Below, piece after piece: positions 36,059-48,000 of a stretch of DNA of 64,000 nt. The translations under genes and the position numbers were made by a program. The first letter of the stretch is position 1; every line of letters begins with the position of its first letter. The notes under the pieces were generated by a model, which saw only the letters and a program-made list of their open reading frames with translations, was not told the origin of the DNA and did no database searches. Source of the stretch: Ligustrum vulgare (lineage: Eukaryota; Streptophyta; Magnoliopsida; Lamiales; Oleaceae); NCBI GenBank assembly GCA_963555705.1, contig OY743176.1, forward strand, positions 43,229,026 to 43,293,025, in the 5' to 3' direction.

Positions 36059-36990
36059 GCTCTATTAACTCTGGAAATTGGAAGAAGTGTGTATAGTATA
36101 AACAAATCTGAAATTTATTATAAGTACAAATACTTTTAATTAGTTTAATGAATATGCTTTCATTTTATAATTAGTTTTATATTGAGTTACAATTATTTTT
36201 GTTTTTCAAGGAACGATCAGAGAAGAATAAGGTTTATTAATCCCAAGCTAAATATCCTAGCCTTCAAGGATTAAAAAGTTTCTCGGCTGCACGATGTGAG
36301 AGGGTAAGAATTCGATAAGAAGTGTATATTTTTTCGATTCTGACTACTTTAACATGAAAGTGTAACTAACAATAGTTTCAATTATTCATGTAGCGGGATC
36401 GGGAAATACAAGAATGGCCGTCTGTCATAGACAATTTTGAGACATTTCACCGTCGAACAAAAACAGGAAAGTGGGTGAATGATCGAGCGGCATGCAATCA
36501 CATAAGCGAACATTAATATCAAACATTCTATTTATGTTAATTATTTTCCAGATTTCATATTTTTGTTGACTAATTATTAAATATATTAGGATAAAATGAC
36601 TGAGGTGCGAAATACGCATACACAAGAGACTACAACGAGTGGGACACAGGTGGATGAGCACACTATTGTGAAACAAGTGCTTAGGGAAAGGCGGGGACAT
36701 GTCCATGGAGTTGGGCGAATTGTGAAGGGCTCATCTCCCACTAGTAGATCACGCACTCCACATTCGACCCCGAATTTCTAGACTTCGGTTTAAGTGCAAG
36801 CTCGGTTTGATGCTCAAAGCGAACACATACAGGCATTGAACGAATATATTACGCATATGACTAGTTCTCTTCAAACATATTTTCCTGGATTCCAGATGAC
36901 GCCGCCGCCGCCACCACCGTTGGGTTCCCAACCTGATCTGTCTGATGTATATGTATACGAGAAGGTTAGCGATAATGACGATGCATTTTT
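36059..36990 (+). pseudogene. Second CACTA gene (TNPA/Ptta-like), 3' part
   Basis: Continues the gene cut at 24004: RSINSGNWKK directly after element D, then SQAKYPSLQGLKSFSAARCE at about 36235, EWPSVIDNFETFHRRTKTGK at about 36413, and DEHTIVKQVLRERRGHVHGV with GRIVKGSSPT at 36650-36740. A C-terminal tail has a short coiled coil and a proline run (TPPPPPPLG, about 36900). The order matches Ptta/En/Spm family proteins. Stop codons at about 36097 and 36778 and unclear introns argue that it is dead. Confidence 0.75.
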
Positions 36991-37189
36991 ATGACCTTTG
37001 CAGATTTTTTTAATTTGTGTTAAAACATTTGTTAATACTTAAACTAGTACATTTATTGGTGAATTAATTAAGTACTAATTTAATTATGTTTCTGTTTACT
37101 TATATGTTAATTTTATATATAATTAAAATAGGTAAAAAAAGTACAATAATTTCATATATCGTTATAGAAATGCTGAATTTCAAAATAAT

Positions 37190-37411
37190 AAATTAATTGG
37201 GACGACATATATATAGCAGATATTCGAACGATATCTTAATAGAGTAACAATCTATAGGGACGAAATGTTGTCGTCCCAAATTATTTATTAGCACGAATCT
37301 ATTGAGACGACAACTTGGGACGATAAAGTCATCCCTCTTACTCTATTAGGACGACTTTTAGGTATAAAGAGATGATAATAGTCATCCCAATAACACCTTT
37401 TTCTTGTGGTG
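37190..37411. repeat. CACTA right subterminal and terminal repeats
   Basis: GGGACGAC, TATAGGGACGA, TTGTCGTCCCA, GAGACGAC, GGGACGAT, TCATCCCT and AGGACGAC precede the terminus CTTGTGGTG. They mirror the left-end motifs. Confidence 0.85.
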
Positions 37412-37597
37412 ATTTCTCATTAACATATGGAAAGAGCCTCGTAATATCAAGTGAGGCTTCCTACTTTTTTTTGTTGTTGCTCTTAACTCTAGTAATTCTT
37501 GAGCTAATCCAACAGCCCAATATGTTACTATTGCAACATTTCTTTATATGATTCATAGCTTTTGCCACTTTTCCAATCACATCCGCTCTCTCCTTTT

Positions 37598-37646
37598 TTC
37601 TTCTTCTTCTTCTTCTTCTTCTTCTTCTTCTTCTTCTTCTTCTTCA
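37598..37646. repeat. (TTC)n microsatellite
   Basis: About 15 TTC units. They create a poly-Ser or poly-Phe ORF that I do not consider a gene. Confidence 0.95.
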
Positions 37647-38052
37647 ATCAAGCAAAGCTGTTCTCTGTACTCCTTAATTGTATTTTTTGCATTATGTCTC
37701 CCTTTCACCAAGATTGTCAAAATTGGCCTCCATGTCACTGTCATCATGAGGTGTGTTCATCAAGTTAAGATTCAGGAAGTGGTTGTCGATGGTGTTTAGT
37801 GACCTTTTATTTTCTCTTTGAGCTTTTGTCGGACAGGGAAGGTGAGGAAGGAAGGAGGGAAGAGAGGTGGGTGAGGAGTGTTTGTTAATTGCATGACAAT
37901 GAAGTGATGGAAGAATCATGTGGAAGAGGAGTCCGAGGAGGTGAAGAACTCAAGGTGAAATCTTGTGGAAGAGTACAAGGTATGGGTGTTTGGTGGGTGT
38001 GGCTGGGATTACTGAGTATTGTATTTTAATGTTATTTATTAAATAATGCTGA

Positions 38053-38096
<44 letters not shown>
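38053..38096. repeat. (AT)n microsatellite
   Basis: About 22 AT units. Confidence 0.95.
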
Positions 38097-38099
<3 letters not shown>

Positions 38100-38237
38100 C
38101 AAGTGTATGAGACCATTATGCCAATTTCCTTTTTAAGAGTAATTTTTTTTCCATGAATTGACGAATATCACATCATAGAAACTAATACATACACTAACTT
38201 TTTTTTCATATATAATTTTTGTGCATCGAATATTTAT

Positions 38238-38250
<13 letters not shown>

Positions 38251-38299
<49 letters not shown>
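38251..38299. repeat. (AT)n microsatellite with T run
   Basis: About 24 AT units followed by a T homopolymer. Confidence 0.95.
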
Positions 38300-38307
<8 letters not shown>

Positions 38308-39736
38308 TTTTGGCATCAGTTGCTATTAATGAATTTGTGCTTATCTATCTAATAAAAAACCCATAACCAAGACAATTAATTAAGAAATTGAAATTATTTT
38401 CAAGTATTTGTAATTTATGAATTATACTAATGACTTAATAAAAATTTGCTCCCCTACCCATAACGGTACGTGAGAAAAAACCCTCCCCTCAGAAAACCCA
38501 CAGGGCGACTATGGGTCCCACCCCACCCCATTTCTCCCCCTTCCCCTCTCACTCGGGTAGGAGAACTCCCCGCAAGTAGGGGCAAAAATCTATGACTTAA
38601 TATTGTACTCGTAGTCATTGGTATTCTCCATAAACTACTCTAAATAGTAAAGATACATCGACTCCCATTTTTATCTCTTCCCTCAGAGTTTCTTTTAGCC
38701 AATGTTTTGTTGGAAAATGGATTAATAAACAGGGATGTTCGAGAATAACTTTTGATGGGATCCACTTGTTGTTTTTGAAAGGTCAAAGTAGATTTGAGTT
38801 CTCCTTGAAAGTATCGAAATTGTATATTCATTTGTCAAAACCGATGCTTGAATGAATGTGAATTTAGAACTCAAAGTTGATCACTTGGAAGAAGTTTATG
38901 AAATTAGAGGGAAAATAAGTATGTTTGTCCCACATAGGAAGTCTAACAAAATAAAGATCACTTTTTATATTGCTACACTTTGAAAATGTGTAATCATGTG
39001 TGGTATAGAGGCTCTCCCTACGCGCGCATGTAGGGGGTGTAACTCTTGAAACTCTTATTCTTTACTGCTTGTTAATGGAGAGTTAGCAGTTGGTTAATGA
39101 TGGTGTTAAAGGCTATAAAACTTGTAACTCCCGGGTTGCTAACTCACCGTTGGACCTTATATAAACTGGACTTATTCCAATAATTCAAACACAAAATTTA
39201 GTCATTCACTGGCCTTATTCCAACAATTTAAACAAAAATTTCAGTCATTTAGCTTCCAATCTGCTCAAATATTTTTCTATGCATTCCAGCATCCTTGGTA
39301 GTTTTGTTTAGGCTATAGTTCAGTTCGTCAATGCAGTAGCTTTATGCTAAGTTAACTGTTGGTTCTTTTGTTGTATCATGTGAAGTAGACACTCTAATTC
39401 CTCGAAACACAATGGTGAGAGGACGAATCTGTTTTAACGAAATAGTGTCTGCACATGCCTCGATTTTTCAAGTTTTGCATACCGTGCTTTGGTTTATAAT
39501 TTCATGTTGTAATTTCTGGTTTAATAAACTTTATTTGTGCCATTTTTTATGATTTTCTTTTAGCTACATTGTGTTTTGTATATTTTATCTAACATCTTTG
39601 ATCACCCTTTCTGAAAAACATTTTTTTCTCAAACTCTTTTTCAGTTTTTTTACATTTCACGGGATTAATAATATTTTTAATCAATGATTCAATACTATAT
39701 GCATCTATTTTTATCAAAATCAAGTAAAATCTGATA

Positions 39737-40686
39737 GGGTAAATATATTACCACCATAATAATTATTCTCTACACCACATTCTAAATAGACTACAACCAA
39801 AGTTTAATTTTGATAAGCACACTACAACAAATATACATATATACCCATTATTAAATTTTGAAAACCACAAATATATCCAACGTCATTTCCTCTACTCTCT
39901 CCCACCACCACCACCACCACTGCCATCACCATGCTAGTTCCGCCTCTGTTTCTGACTATTTCATGCCCAAATCCTCTGGAATATAAGTGATTGGATTAAG
40001 AGTGGAGGAAGCATAATTCAAAGGAAGGAAATTACACGTTGATGGCACGACTCTTCCGCTTCTAGGCGGCTATTCTAGTTTAATTGTTGGCAATTTTAAG
40101 GATCCCTTCAGCATTTGAACGAAAATCCATCCATTTTTAATTCCAGTTCAAATTTATTAAACCCAGATTAGCACGAATATTTTCACATCTGATCATGACT
40201 CATTAAACAAAATTCAGATTCATATATTGAAAATGAAGCTGTAAAACTCTAATCTCTTCTTAAGCTTCAGTCCCACAAACCTGTAAAAGATATCCACCAA
40301 TCTCTTGCAAAATGCAATCTCTTTTTATCAGAAGAATTAGTGCTCAACGTGTTGAAACGACACCGCCCGGATTTGAATTTCTCCAGTTGGGTTTGTAATG
40401 TGAAAGATTCAAATGATTTTTTCCAAAACACCTGTATCTTTAACGAAAAGAGTTTGGTTTACGGCAAGACTTGATCGGTTTTCAGAAGCCTAGGATCTCA
40501 GTTGTATGCTGTACGGTGGTGGAAGAACACAATTCTGGTGGAAGATTTATGGTGGAAGAAGTATTTTGTGGGTGTTAAGAAATAAGGTTATTTATGTTAT
40601 TTTATAATGATTATAATAATAGTGAAAAATTACTAAAAAACTTTGGTGTATCAAACAATATTTGTGGGGGGAGAATATAGCCACCC
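39737..40686. mobile_element. Mutator-like non-autonomous element (MULE-MITE)
   Basis: A 950-bp element whose ends read GGGTAAATATATT and, inverted, GGGTGGCTATATTC, flanked by the perfect 9-bp duplication AATCTGATA (39728-39736 and 40687-40695). A 9-bp duplication is diagnostic of the Mutator superfamily. The terminal repeats are diverged, and the interior (CCACCACC and GGTGGTGG blocks) has no transposase. Confidence 0.75.
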
Positions 40687-40695
40687 AATCTGATA

Positions 40696-41840
40696 TTTAT
40701 TTATAGAAGAAACCAAAACAAAATTTCTAATTTTGAATGGTGTGATTAAAATGATAACTCGTAAAATGCCCAAGAGTGTAGATGCGAATTCAACATAAGA
40801 ATACTAAAGTTCCCTACTCGATACCAGTCAATGCTATTTTGCCCAATTTCACAAAAGGATCACAAGACTATGGAAGTGAAGTTCACATAGAAGTGTTAAT
40901 CAGAGTGGTCAGGGCTGGATCGGTCCTCTAATATATGAGCTCGGTAATGACCCACGGGAAAAAGCTCACCCGTTATGGGTTTACTTGTCAGTCCGGGTCG
41001 CTCCGCAAATTTTAAACTACAACCCATGCTCCAATACTAGCCCATACAGATCACAGTTTGTTCCGGTTTAACCCATATGAATTAAAAGATAAATTTTTTC
41101 ATATTTGTACAAAAAATATATATGTTTGTTAAACTGCTAAACATGAATTGAACAAAATGATAAATTGATATTTATACGAAGAAATGTCTTCATAGAATTT
41201 AAATTTATATCTTATTTTACATGAATCACTTCTAACTTTGCAAAAATAATTAAATAATATTAAAAAAATAAAAAATCTTAAAAAATATTATTGATCCAAA
41301 TTCTTGTTGTTTGATTTTTCATTTTTTTTATAATCTTATTTGATGCTCTAGGTCGACCTGAGTCAATCTCGGGTCAACTCACTGACCCTTTCATTTTTCC
41401 GGGTCGATATTTGGGTCGGGTTTTAAAACATTGTTAAATACAACATAAACAAATGACAACCAATACATTTTTAATTACTATTATCAAGTATTTATAACTT
41501 AATCCAACTAGATTGACGCATACTTTACTATAATTTATAGTTTAAGTACATCTCAATTATATTAACACCTACTTAACTATAATTTAGTTGTTCAAATTAT
41601 TAGATTTTTTAAAACGGGTTAGCGGGTTAATCGTCACCGTTAAGACGTGACTCATGAAATTCGCAATTTAGACCTTCTTACTTCGTGAACCTTCCGCCAA
41701 GGCCATGAATCGGTCCGCAATTTCAAGTTGATCGAGGCTAATTTTCACAAATTCAGTTGACCAAGTCCTTCTTGACACCTCTCTATGTTCGCTAAGTTCA
41801 CGTAAGAGTGCGAAATTAATAAACAACTGCCCTCCCTTTT
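40696..41840. other. Intergenic upstream of VEN4
   Basis: AT-rich, with GGGTCG/CCCGAC words at 40975-41000 and 41350-41420 that may be arms of a decayed DNA transposon, and no supported gene. The last few hundred bases should contain the VEN4 promoter; no clear TATA box was identified. Confidence 0.5.
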
Positions 41841-42085
41841 TTGGCGGCACTAATTCCCCATTTCCCAAAATTCCTGCATAGCTCAATTCTCTGTCTCTCT
41901 GCGGCGGAGTATAATATACGGTTGGTAAAGGTTTCAAAAATAGTTCCTTCGAATCTCCATTTCAGTTCCATGTATTCTTCATGTAATTATGCAAGGGTTA
42001 ATATTAGATTTTGGATTGGGAGTTCTTATGAAGTTTTTCTGCATTTGTGTTTATAGCCTTGATATTAGGAGAGAGAAGGAAGAGT

Positions 42086-45000
42086 ATGGGAGCATTTTGC
42101 AAAGACGACATTGCATTCTCGTCGAATTTCCATTTTGGCTCATTTCAAGATCTGAGGTCCTCCAAGCACGTCTATGACAATGTCCATGGCAACATTTATC
42201 TCGGTCAGGTAATCCTTTCACATATATACGTCTGCCTGCGGGTGTCAGTGTTCTCGTCTTAAATCCTAGTATCTATATAAATCTTATCTACAGCACACTC
42301 CCTCACGATTAGGCAGGATTTGATAATTTTTACACCTGCACAGTTTTTTGATAAATTGGCCTCTTTGGTAAAAGGTTTTAGTTTATAAACAAAAAATGTG
42401 ATGTTTTTGTAGCAAGGTTCTAGAATGCGTAATGCGTAGCTATGCGTCGAGTTCGAGAATCAAGAATCATAAGTTTAGGCGTGTCAATGCAAATAATAGT
42501 CGTCATAATGCGTTTTTTACTTTTACTAATATTTTAATTAATTTTAAGACATTAAATAAAATTTTATATGAAAAATATATTTTATTACATAAAAACTAAA
42601 TACACAGATAATATAAAATATATAAATAATTTTCTTTAATTTTAGAATTATTAACTCAAAAAATAGAGATTTATGGTGGATAATTTTATTTATATTATAC
42701 TATTTGTTTTAAAATGTCAAAATATTTTAATATTTATAAAATAAGAAAAATAATATTTAAATAATAGTTTGGAGAGAAAAGTCAAACAAATAATGGTAAG
42801 TAAAAATAATTAAAAATAAAAAAAAGAAGCAAAGCAATTTAAAAAGAAAACAAGAAAGAAAAAACTTATTAGTTCACATCCCACATCGAATATTGATGTG
42901 GGATGAGAACACCTATTACCCTTATAAAGAGGCTGTTAAGTGGTAAGCTGAAATAAGTTTGCAAAAGGATTGCATCGTTTACATACAGCCCCTGAGTATA
43001 GTTTTTTTTTTTATTATTTAAATAGCACTGGTTCAATTGGTTTCTAACTGATTGAATTGGAAAAGTAACGGTTTATTATTAGTTCTTAACCATTAATCAC
43101 CGATTTTTTCGATTTATGTTCAGTAAAAAGCATAATTCTGCGCATATGGGTAATGCGAGGCGTTTTCCTCACGCATTGAGCTAATGCGCGCCTAGGCAGT
43201 GTTTATTCTCGCATTTTAGAACACTATTTTGTGGTTGAAAAGAGGTTTTGGGAATTAGTTAAGAAGTGATTTTGGCAAGTTTATAAACAAGTTTATCAAA
43301 TGGAGGCTTAGTGGTCAGCTTGATTCAAATACCACGTTCACTCTATTTGATATGCTACCATGTTACATCTAGTCCTACCTCGAGAAGTGCCGCTACATCT
43401 AGTCATTTAAATCTTGTGTTATAATTGTCTGTTATTGTCTTCAATTTCTGACTATTTTAAACTTTTTATATAAATTGTGTTATTATCATCATTACTTGCT
43501 GCATGAATTATCTTTAGTTGACTGACATTATTGCCTTGACCAAATTAACTGTACCTTACTGCAATTTTCTCTATTTTAATCGATAATTAGTGATTAATAC
43601 TTTTAAAGCTAAGTGTTCTTAATCTGCATCTTTACTGGAATTTCATTTTGTAAGAACATTGAAATCACTTGTTACCGAAGTTCATAAGTTGAATATAAAT
43701 TTCTTTGCAGATTTTTCCAGAATGAGGCATTTTAACTGTTCTTTATCTCTTTGCAGCTCTTTTTGAAGTTTATTGACACTGAGCAATTTCAAAGGTGGAC
43801 AACCTTCTTTTTCCCAGTTCTTACTTGCTACTTATTTTAATATTTTTCTATTTATTATTGTTCTTTTCATTTCCATAATTTACGAGCATTTCTCTCCATA
43901 ATAAATGCTTTGATTTTAAGATGTTAACAATGATATTCATTCTATTGACAGGCTGCGAGATCTTAAACAACTTGGTGAGTGTATAACCAATTTTTTTTTT
44001 TTTTTTTTTTCCTTTGTATTCTTCCCCTTGAGCAATCCTTAGATATTGTTATTTATGTTTGAATCTCTGTTTAGTTGAATGGAACGGTCAAGAAATGTTC
44101 AAATATAAATTGCATTAAAATTTCATGGATGATGTTATCTTTGACCAGATGAGGCCAAAAATTCCATTCTCCCTCTTAGATTAAGGCCTGGCATAAGCAT
44201 TTAGACAGTCTATGGTATGTTATAAGTATGGTGTTTCGACTGTACTCCAACTTTCCAAGAGAAGCCCTTTTGAGTTGTTGCCATTTCTCTGCTGTTTCGT
44301 TCCAAGTGAAACTTTGTTGTTGTTTGGAACAGTATAGGTAGAATTTTCTCTATATGTATGATAGTTAAGATTTATGACTTGCATATATGTCCTTGTCTCT
44401 TTTCTGCCATTCCCTTGTACTTGAACGTTGAAGCTTCCTGTTTTACATGATTTTAATTGTTTTCACCTTGAGTTAATTTTTTCCCAGTCTTATTAAATCA
44501 TAACCATGCCAATGGCCTTATTATTGGTGCATTATAAGAATATTCTAGGTATGAAGTGACCAGTTATTCATCATCTGTTATTTTCTGGCCCAAACTTGCA
44601 TCAATAAACTGTTTTTTGTACTAATTTGTAGGTATGGCACATATGGTTTATCCAGGAGCGGTGCACTCCAGATTTGAACACTCTCTTGGAGTTTATTGGC
44701 TTGCGGGTGAAGCTGTTCATAAACTTAAGACCAACCAGGTAGGAAACTTTCCTGAGATTATTTAGCTTAAATCCAAGTTCTATAGTAATTCTTTCTGGTT
44801 TTATGTCTTTATCAGGGCTTAGAGCACGATATCGATCACTTTGATATCCAAACAGTGAAACTTGCTGGTCAGTAATTATAATTCCATTTATTATGTATTA
44901 AAGTACTCCGCTTATCTGTAAACTAAGTATTCACCAGTCTTATGCTCAAATTTGTAGGGCTTTTGCATGATGTGGGCCATGGGCCTTTTAGCCACTTGTT

Positions 45001-48000
45001 TGAACGTGAGTTTCTTCCTATGGTGCATAAGGGATCAGAATGGTAATTTTTTTAAAGGCTTTTTATGTTTCCAGTTGATAAATGTACTTGTCAGCATACA
45101 TTCAATATGCTAATCGTCTCGTATTTGATTTGTTGCTTTGTTGTATATGACTGCCCTTTTTGTTGTCAAGAAATATTAATCTATAATTTGTGCCTTTGAT
45201 GTATATGACTTCCATTTTCTTGCTAGAAATATTAAACCACGCTGTCCAGAATAAGTTCCGACATGACTATATCATTAGTGATAAAATTGTAGTTTTAAGA
45301 CCGTCCATTGAAGAATGGATCACATTCGATGCGTAGGAATAAATCTTTTGGTGTAATATAGAAGTGCTTATTGTTTCAATGAACCATAAGTTTGACTTCT
45401 TAAAATCTTTTTGTACGTCGCTTCTAAATACTTGTTCCAACTATGACCCCTTCTGTGTGCTTTACTTGTATGTCTGATCATTATTGAGAGTCTTGCATTT
45501 GAAATTATGTTTGTCCCCCTCCACTTTACTTTGTCAGTTAGCTAAAAATTTGGGATCTAAGCTAAGTGCCCCCTGTTTTTTGGACAAACATTTATTTATT
45601 TATTTATTTTGGGTATTCTTCTTTCCCTGTTTTCAGCAAGTGTCAATTCGAAGTTTTGATTATTTCCTTCCATGAATTCATGGCTTATGATATTAGGTTG
45701 AACGCTTCATATTGGCTTACTGAGAAACTTCAATATTGATTTTAAACAACTACTTGAATCTAAATAAACATTTGAATAATAGAAAGGAGAAACTATTTAC
45801 AAAATAATAGGCATTAAGTACAGGAATTTAATAAAAATGTTGCATCGATCTCTCTTTTTGAAGGAACAAGAAGTTTTGGCCTGTTGGAAGAATTAAATTA
45901 AATGCCATTTGTGAAAATACACACGTTAACTTGTTCTCAATGGCTCTTACATGATGAGCGTTTTCCTGATGTTAATAATCGAGATTTCACTCAGCACATA
46001 GAACACGAGCTCAGATGACTGTCCAAGTTTTCTTAACCATAATTACAGGCTCAAGGCTGGCTACTAAAGTCTTTTCCTTTAGCATAAATATTCTGTTGTG
46101 GTGCTGTTGTTTTAAATTTCCTGGTTATTTGCATTCAAGGTAGTGTGTAGAATTTCTGAAATAAAAATGTGCACCTTATTTTTTAAATATAAAGCCAAAT
46201 CCCATATTCTTTTTGCGAGTGCTTTCAAAGAAATTTTATGAATGTAATCTTAATGTTAATTAATTCCAGGTCTCATGAGCAAATGTCTGTGGACTTGGTG
46301 GATCATATTGTTGATGAGCATCATATTGAAATAGATTCTGAGGCTATAAAAAGAGTAAAGGTGAGCCAACAAGTTAAGCGAGTAACATCGGTAGTTTTAG
46401 TATGTACAGCCTCTTTTAATCGTATTAATGAAAGATTAGAGTGCTTAATATCCTAACTTTTTAAAGTTGAATCTTGTGCTACTGAGGATTTTATATATTC
46501 ATCAGGTTATACTTGCTAGGTTCATTTGGTTAGCAGGATTTTTTACTTAAACTTGATTTCACTTTCCCATTTATCTATTAACAATAAGACAAAAAGGTGT
46601 TAAGCAGCCTATTGAATATATACAGCAGAAGGGCTATTCTATGTTGCCACATATTCTACTTGGATTTCCAGTCCATAAGTTGACATGGTGTCATTAATAC
46701 TTCAGTAAATCATGGATTTGTATTTTTGGAAGTAGGACCATTAATTTGGAAACAACTGTATCTGTCTTTGGTTATTCATCCTCCAGATTATGAATGTTTG
46801 GAATGCTTCATAGGTTGGAGTAATATGACTAATTCTTCCAGATTCTATAATTCATCCTTCAGATTATGAATGTTTGGAATGCTTCATAGGTTGGAGTCAT
46901 ATGACTAATTCTTCCAGATACTATAATTTACATAATGTTGAGTGGTTAAGGCAAATATTTCTTCGTTATTTTACTTTATTCTAGTCTGAAAACTCCTTGC
47001 TCGTTTCACTGATAATAAGAATTTATTTTTATGTTTAACATCAGATGCTTTTGTTCCCCAGTAGCAGGTTTTAGCACTTTCACGTTTGTTTCGATTGACC
47101 TTTTATCTGCAACTTTTTTGCAGGAAATGATACTTGCTAGTTCAAAATATAGTACGACAAAAGTAAGCCTTATTTTTAATATTTATTTCATTAGAATTTG
47201 TGTAAATATAATGTAAATTTTTAAATGTATGTTACTTTAAAGTATGGTGGGAAGTTATTGTATGGTAGATGTTGCTGTTTTATTCTTCACCGGGTCATGC
47301 ATCTAGACTTATTCCAAATATTTTTCTAATATCCAGAGCACAAGGGAAAAGCATTTTCTCTATGATATTGTGGCAAATGGTCGAAATGGTATTGACGTTG
47401 ACAAGTTAGTAACTGCGAATCTAATGATCAGATTTACCTATATGAATGTTTTTCTTATTTTCCTTTTATTTTATCTATATATTTAATTGTTCTAATTGAT
47501 GCAACCCTATGTTGGTGGTTGCTTGCACGACTGATTTTGTTACAAATATGTCAAATTGGTTCATAGGTTTGATTACATTGTGCGTGACAGCCGAGCATGT
47601 GGCCTAGGATGCAACTTTCAGTTTCAAAGGTCATTGTTGAATCTTCTTTGTGATTTTAACACATGCATGAAGTTGCACTAGGTATGAAGAATTTGGATGA
47701 AGACACAATAAAATCAAATAAATTTTACTGGAAGATTTTTTCTGAATGTCAGGTTGATGGAAACAATGAGAGTCATGGGGGATGAGATATGCTATCGGGC
47801 CAAGGATTGTGAGTAGTATATGAAAAAACTTGAACATGACTGTTTTCTTTCCTCTTATGTTCCTTAATGGATACATTTGCAGATCTTACAATCCACAAGT
47901 TATTTGCCACTCGAGCTGATCTATACAGGACAGTCTACACTCATGCAAAAGTAAAGGTACAAATTATGTATAAGAACAAATTTGCATTACTTTGAATTGC

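Larger units (their letters stand above)
7620..37411. mobile_element. CACTA (En/Spm-type) transposon, inflated by nested insertions
   Basis: The left end reads CACTACAAGAAAAA (7620-7633). The right end read inward on the minus strand is CACCACAAGAAAAA (37398-37411), one mismatch. The 3-bp duplication ATT lies at 7617-7619 and 37412-37414, the size CACTA elements make. Both ends carry many direct and inverted copies of TAGGGACGAC / GTCGTCCCTA. Inside are a broken TNP2-type transposase (8688-11917) and a split TNPA-like gene (23393-24004 and 36059-36990). The rest is a hAT MITE and LTR elements A-E, most with their own target duplications. Removing the top-level inserts leaves about 8 kb, a normal size for this superfamily. 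With a CACCA right end and ruined genes it cannot be autonomous. Confidence 0.93.
37415..39727. other. Intergenic, microsatellites and retroelement scraps
   Basis: No gene recognised. It holds three microsatellites (listed separately), a G/C-run segment at 38450-38590 and, at about 38880-39450, text resembling a decayed LTR (TCCCACATAGGAAG, a TATA-like box, GAGGCTCTCCCTACGCGCGC). No target duplication was found for the last. Confidence 0.5.
42358..43314. mobile_element. Possible outer MITE in VEN4 intron 1
   Basis: GGCCTCTTTGGTAAA at 42358 and the roughly complementary TTTATCAAATGGAGGCT ending near 43314 could be terminal repeats of a small MITE of about 140 bp, into which the element at 42413-43226 inserted. 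No convincing target duplication was found. Confidence 0.4.

Noticed and set aside
37548..37799. ORFs with poly-Ser or poly-Phe near 37600
   Set aside because: Produced by the (TTC)n microsatellite; no flanking coding similarity.
39416..39480. ATGGTGAGAGGACGAATC, reading MVRGRI, like the start of a MADS-box exon
   Set aside because: The following residues do not match the MADS domain, and there is no downstream exon text.
41668..41937. 89-codon minus-strand ORF upstream of VEN4
   Set aside because: Overlaps the expected VEN4 promoter/5' UTR, has no recognisable domain, and is short enough to be chance.
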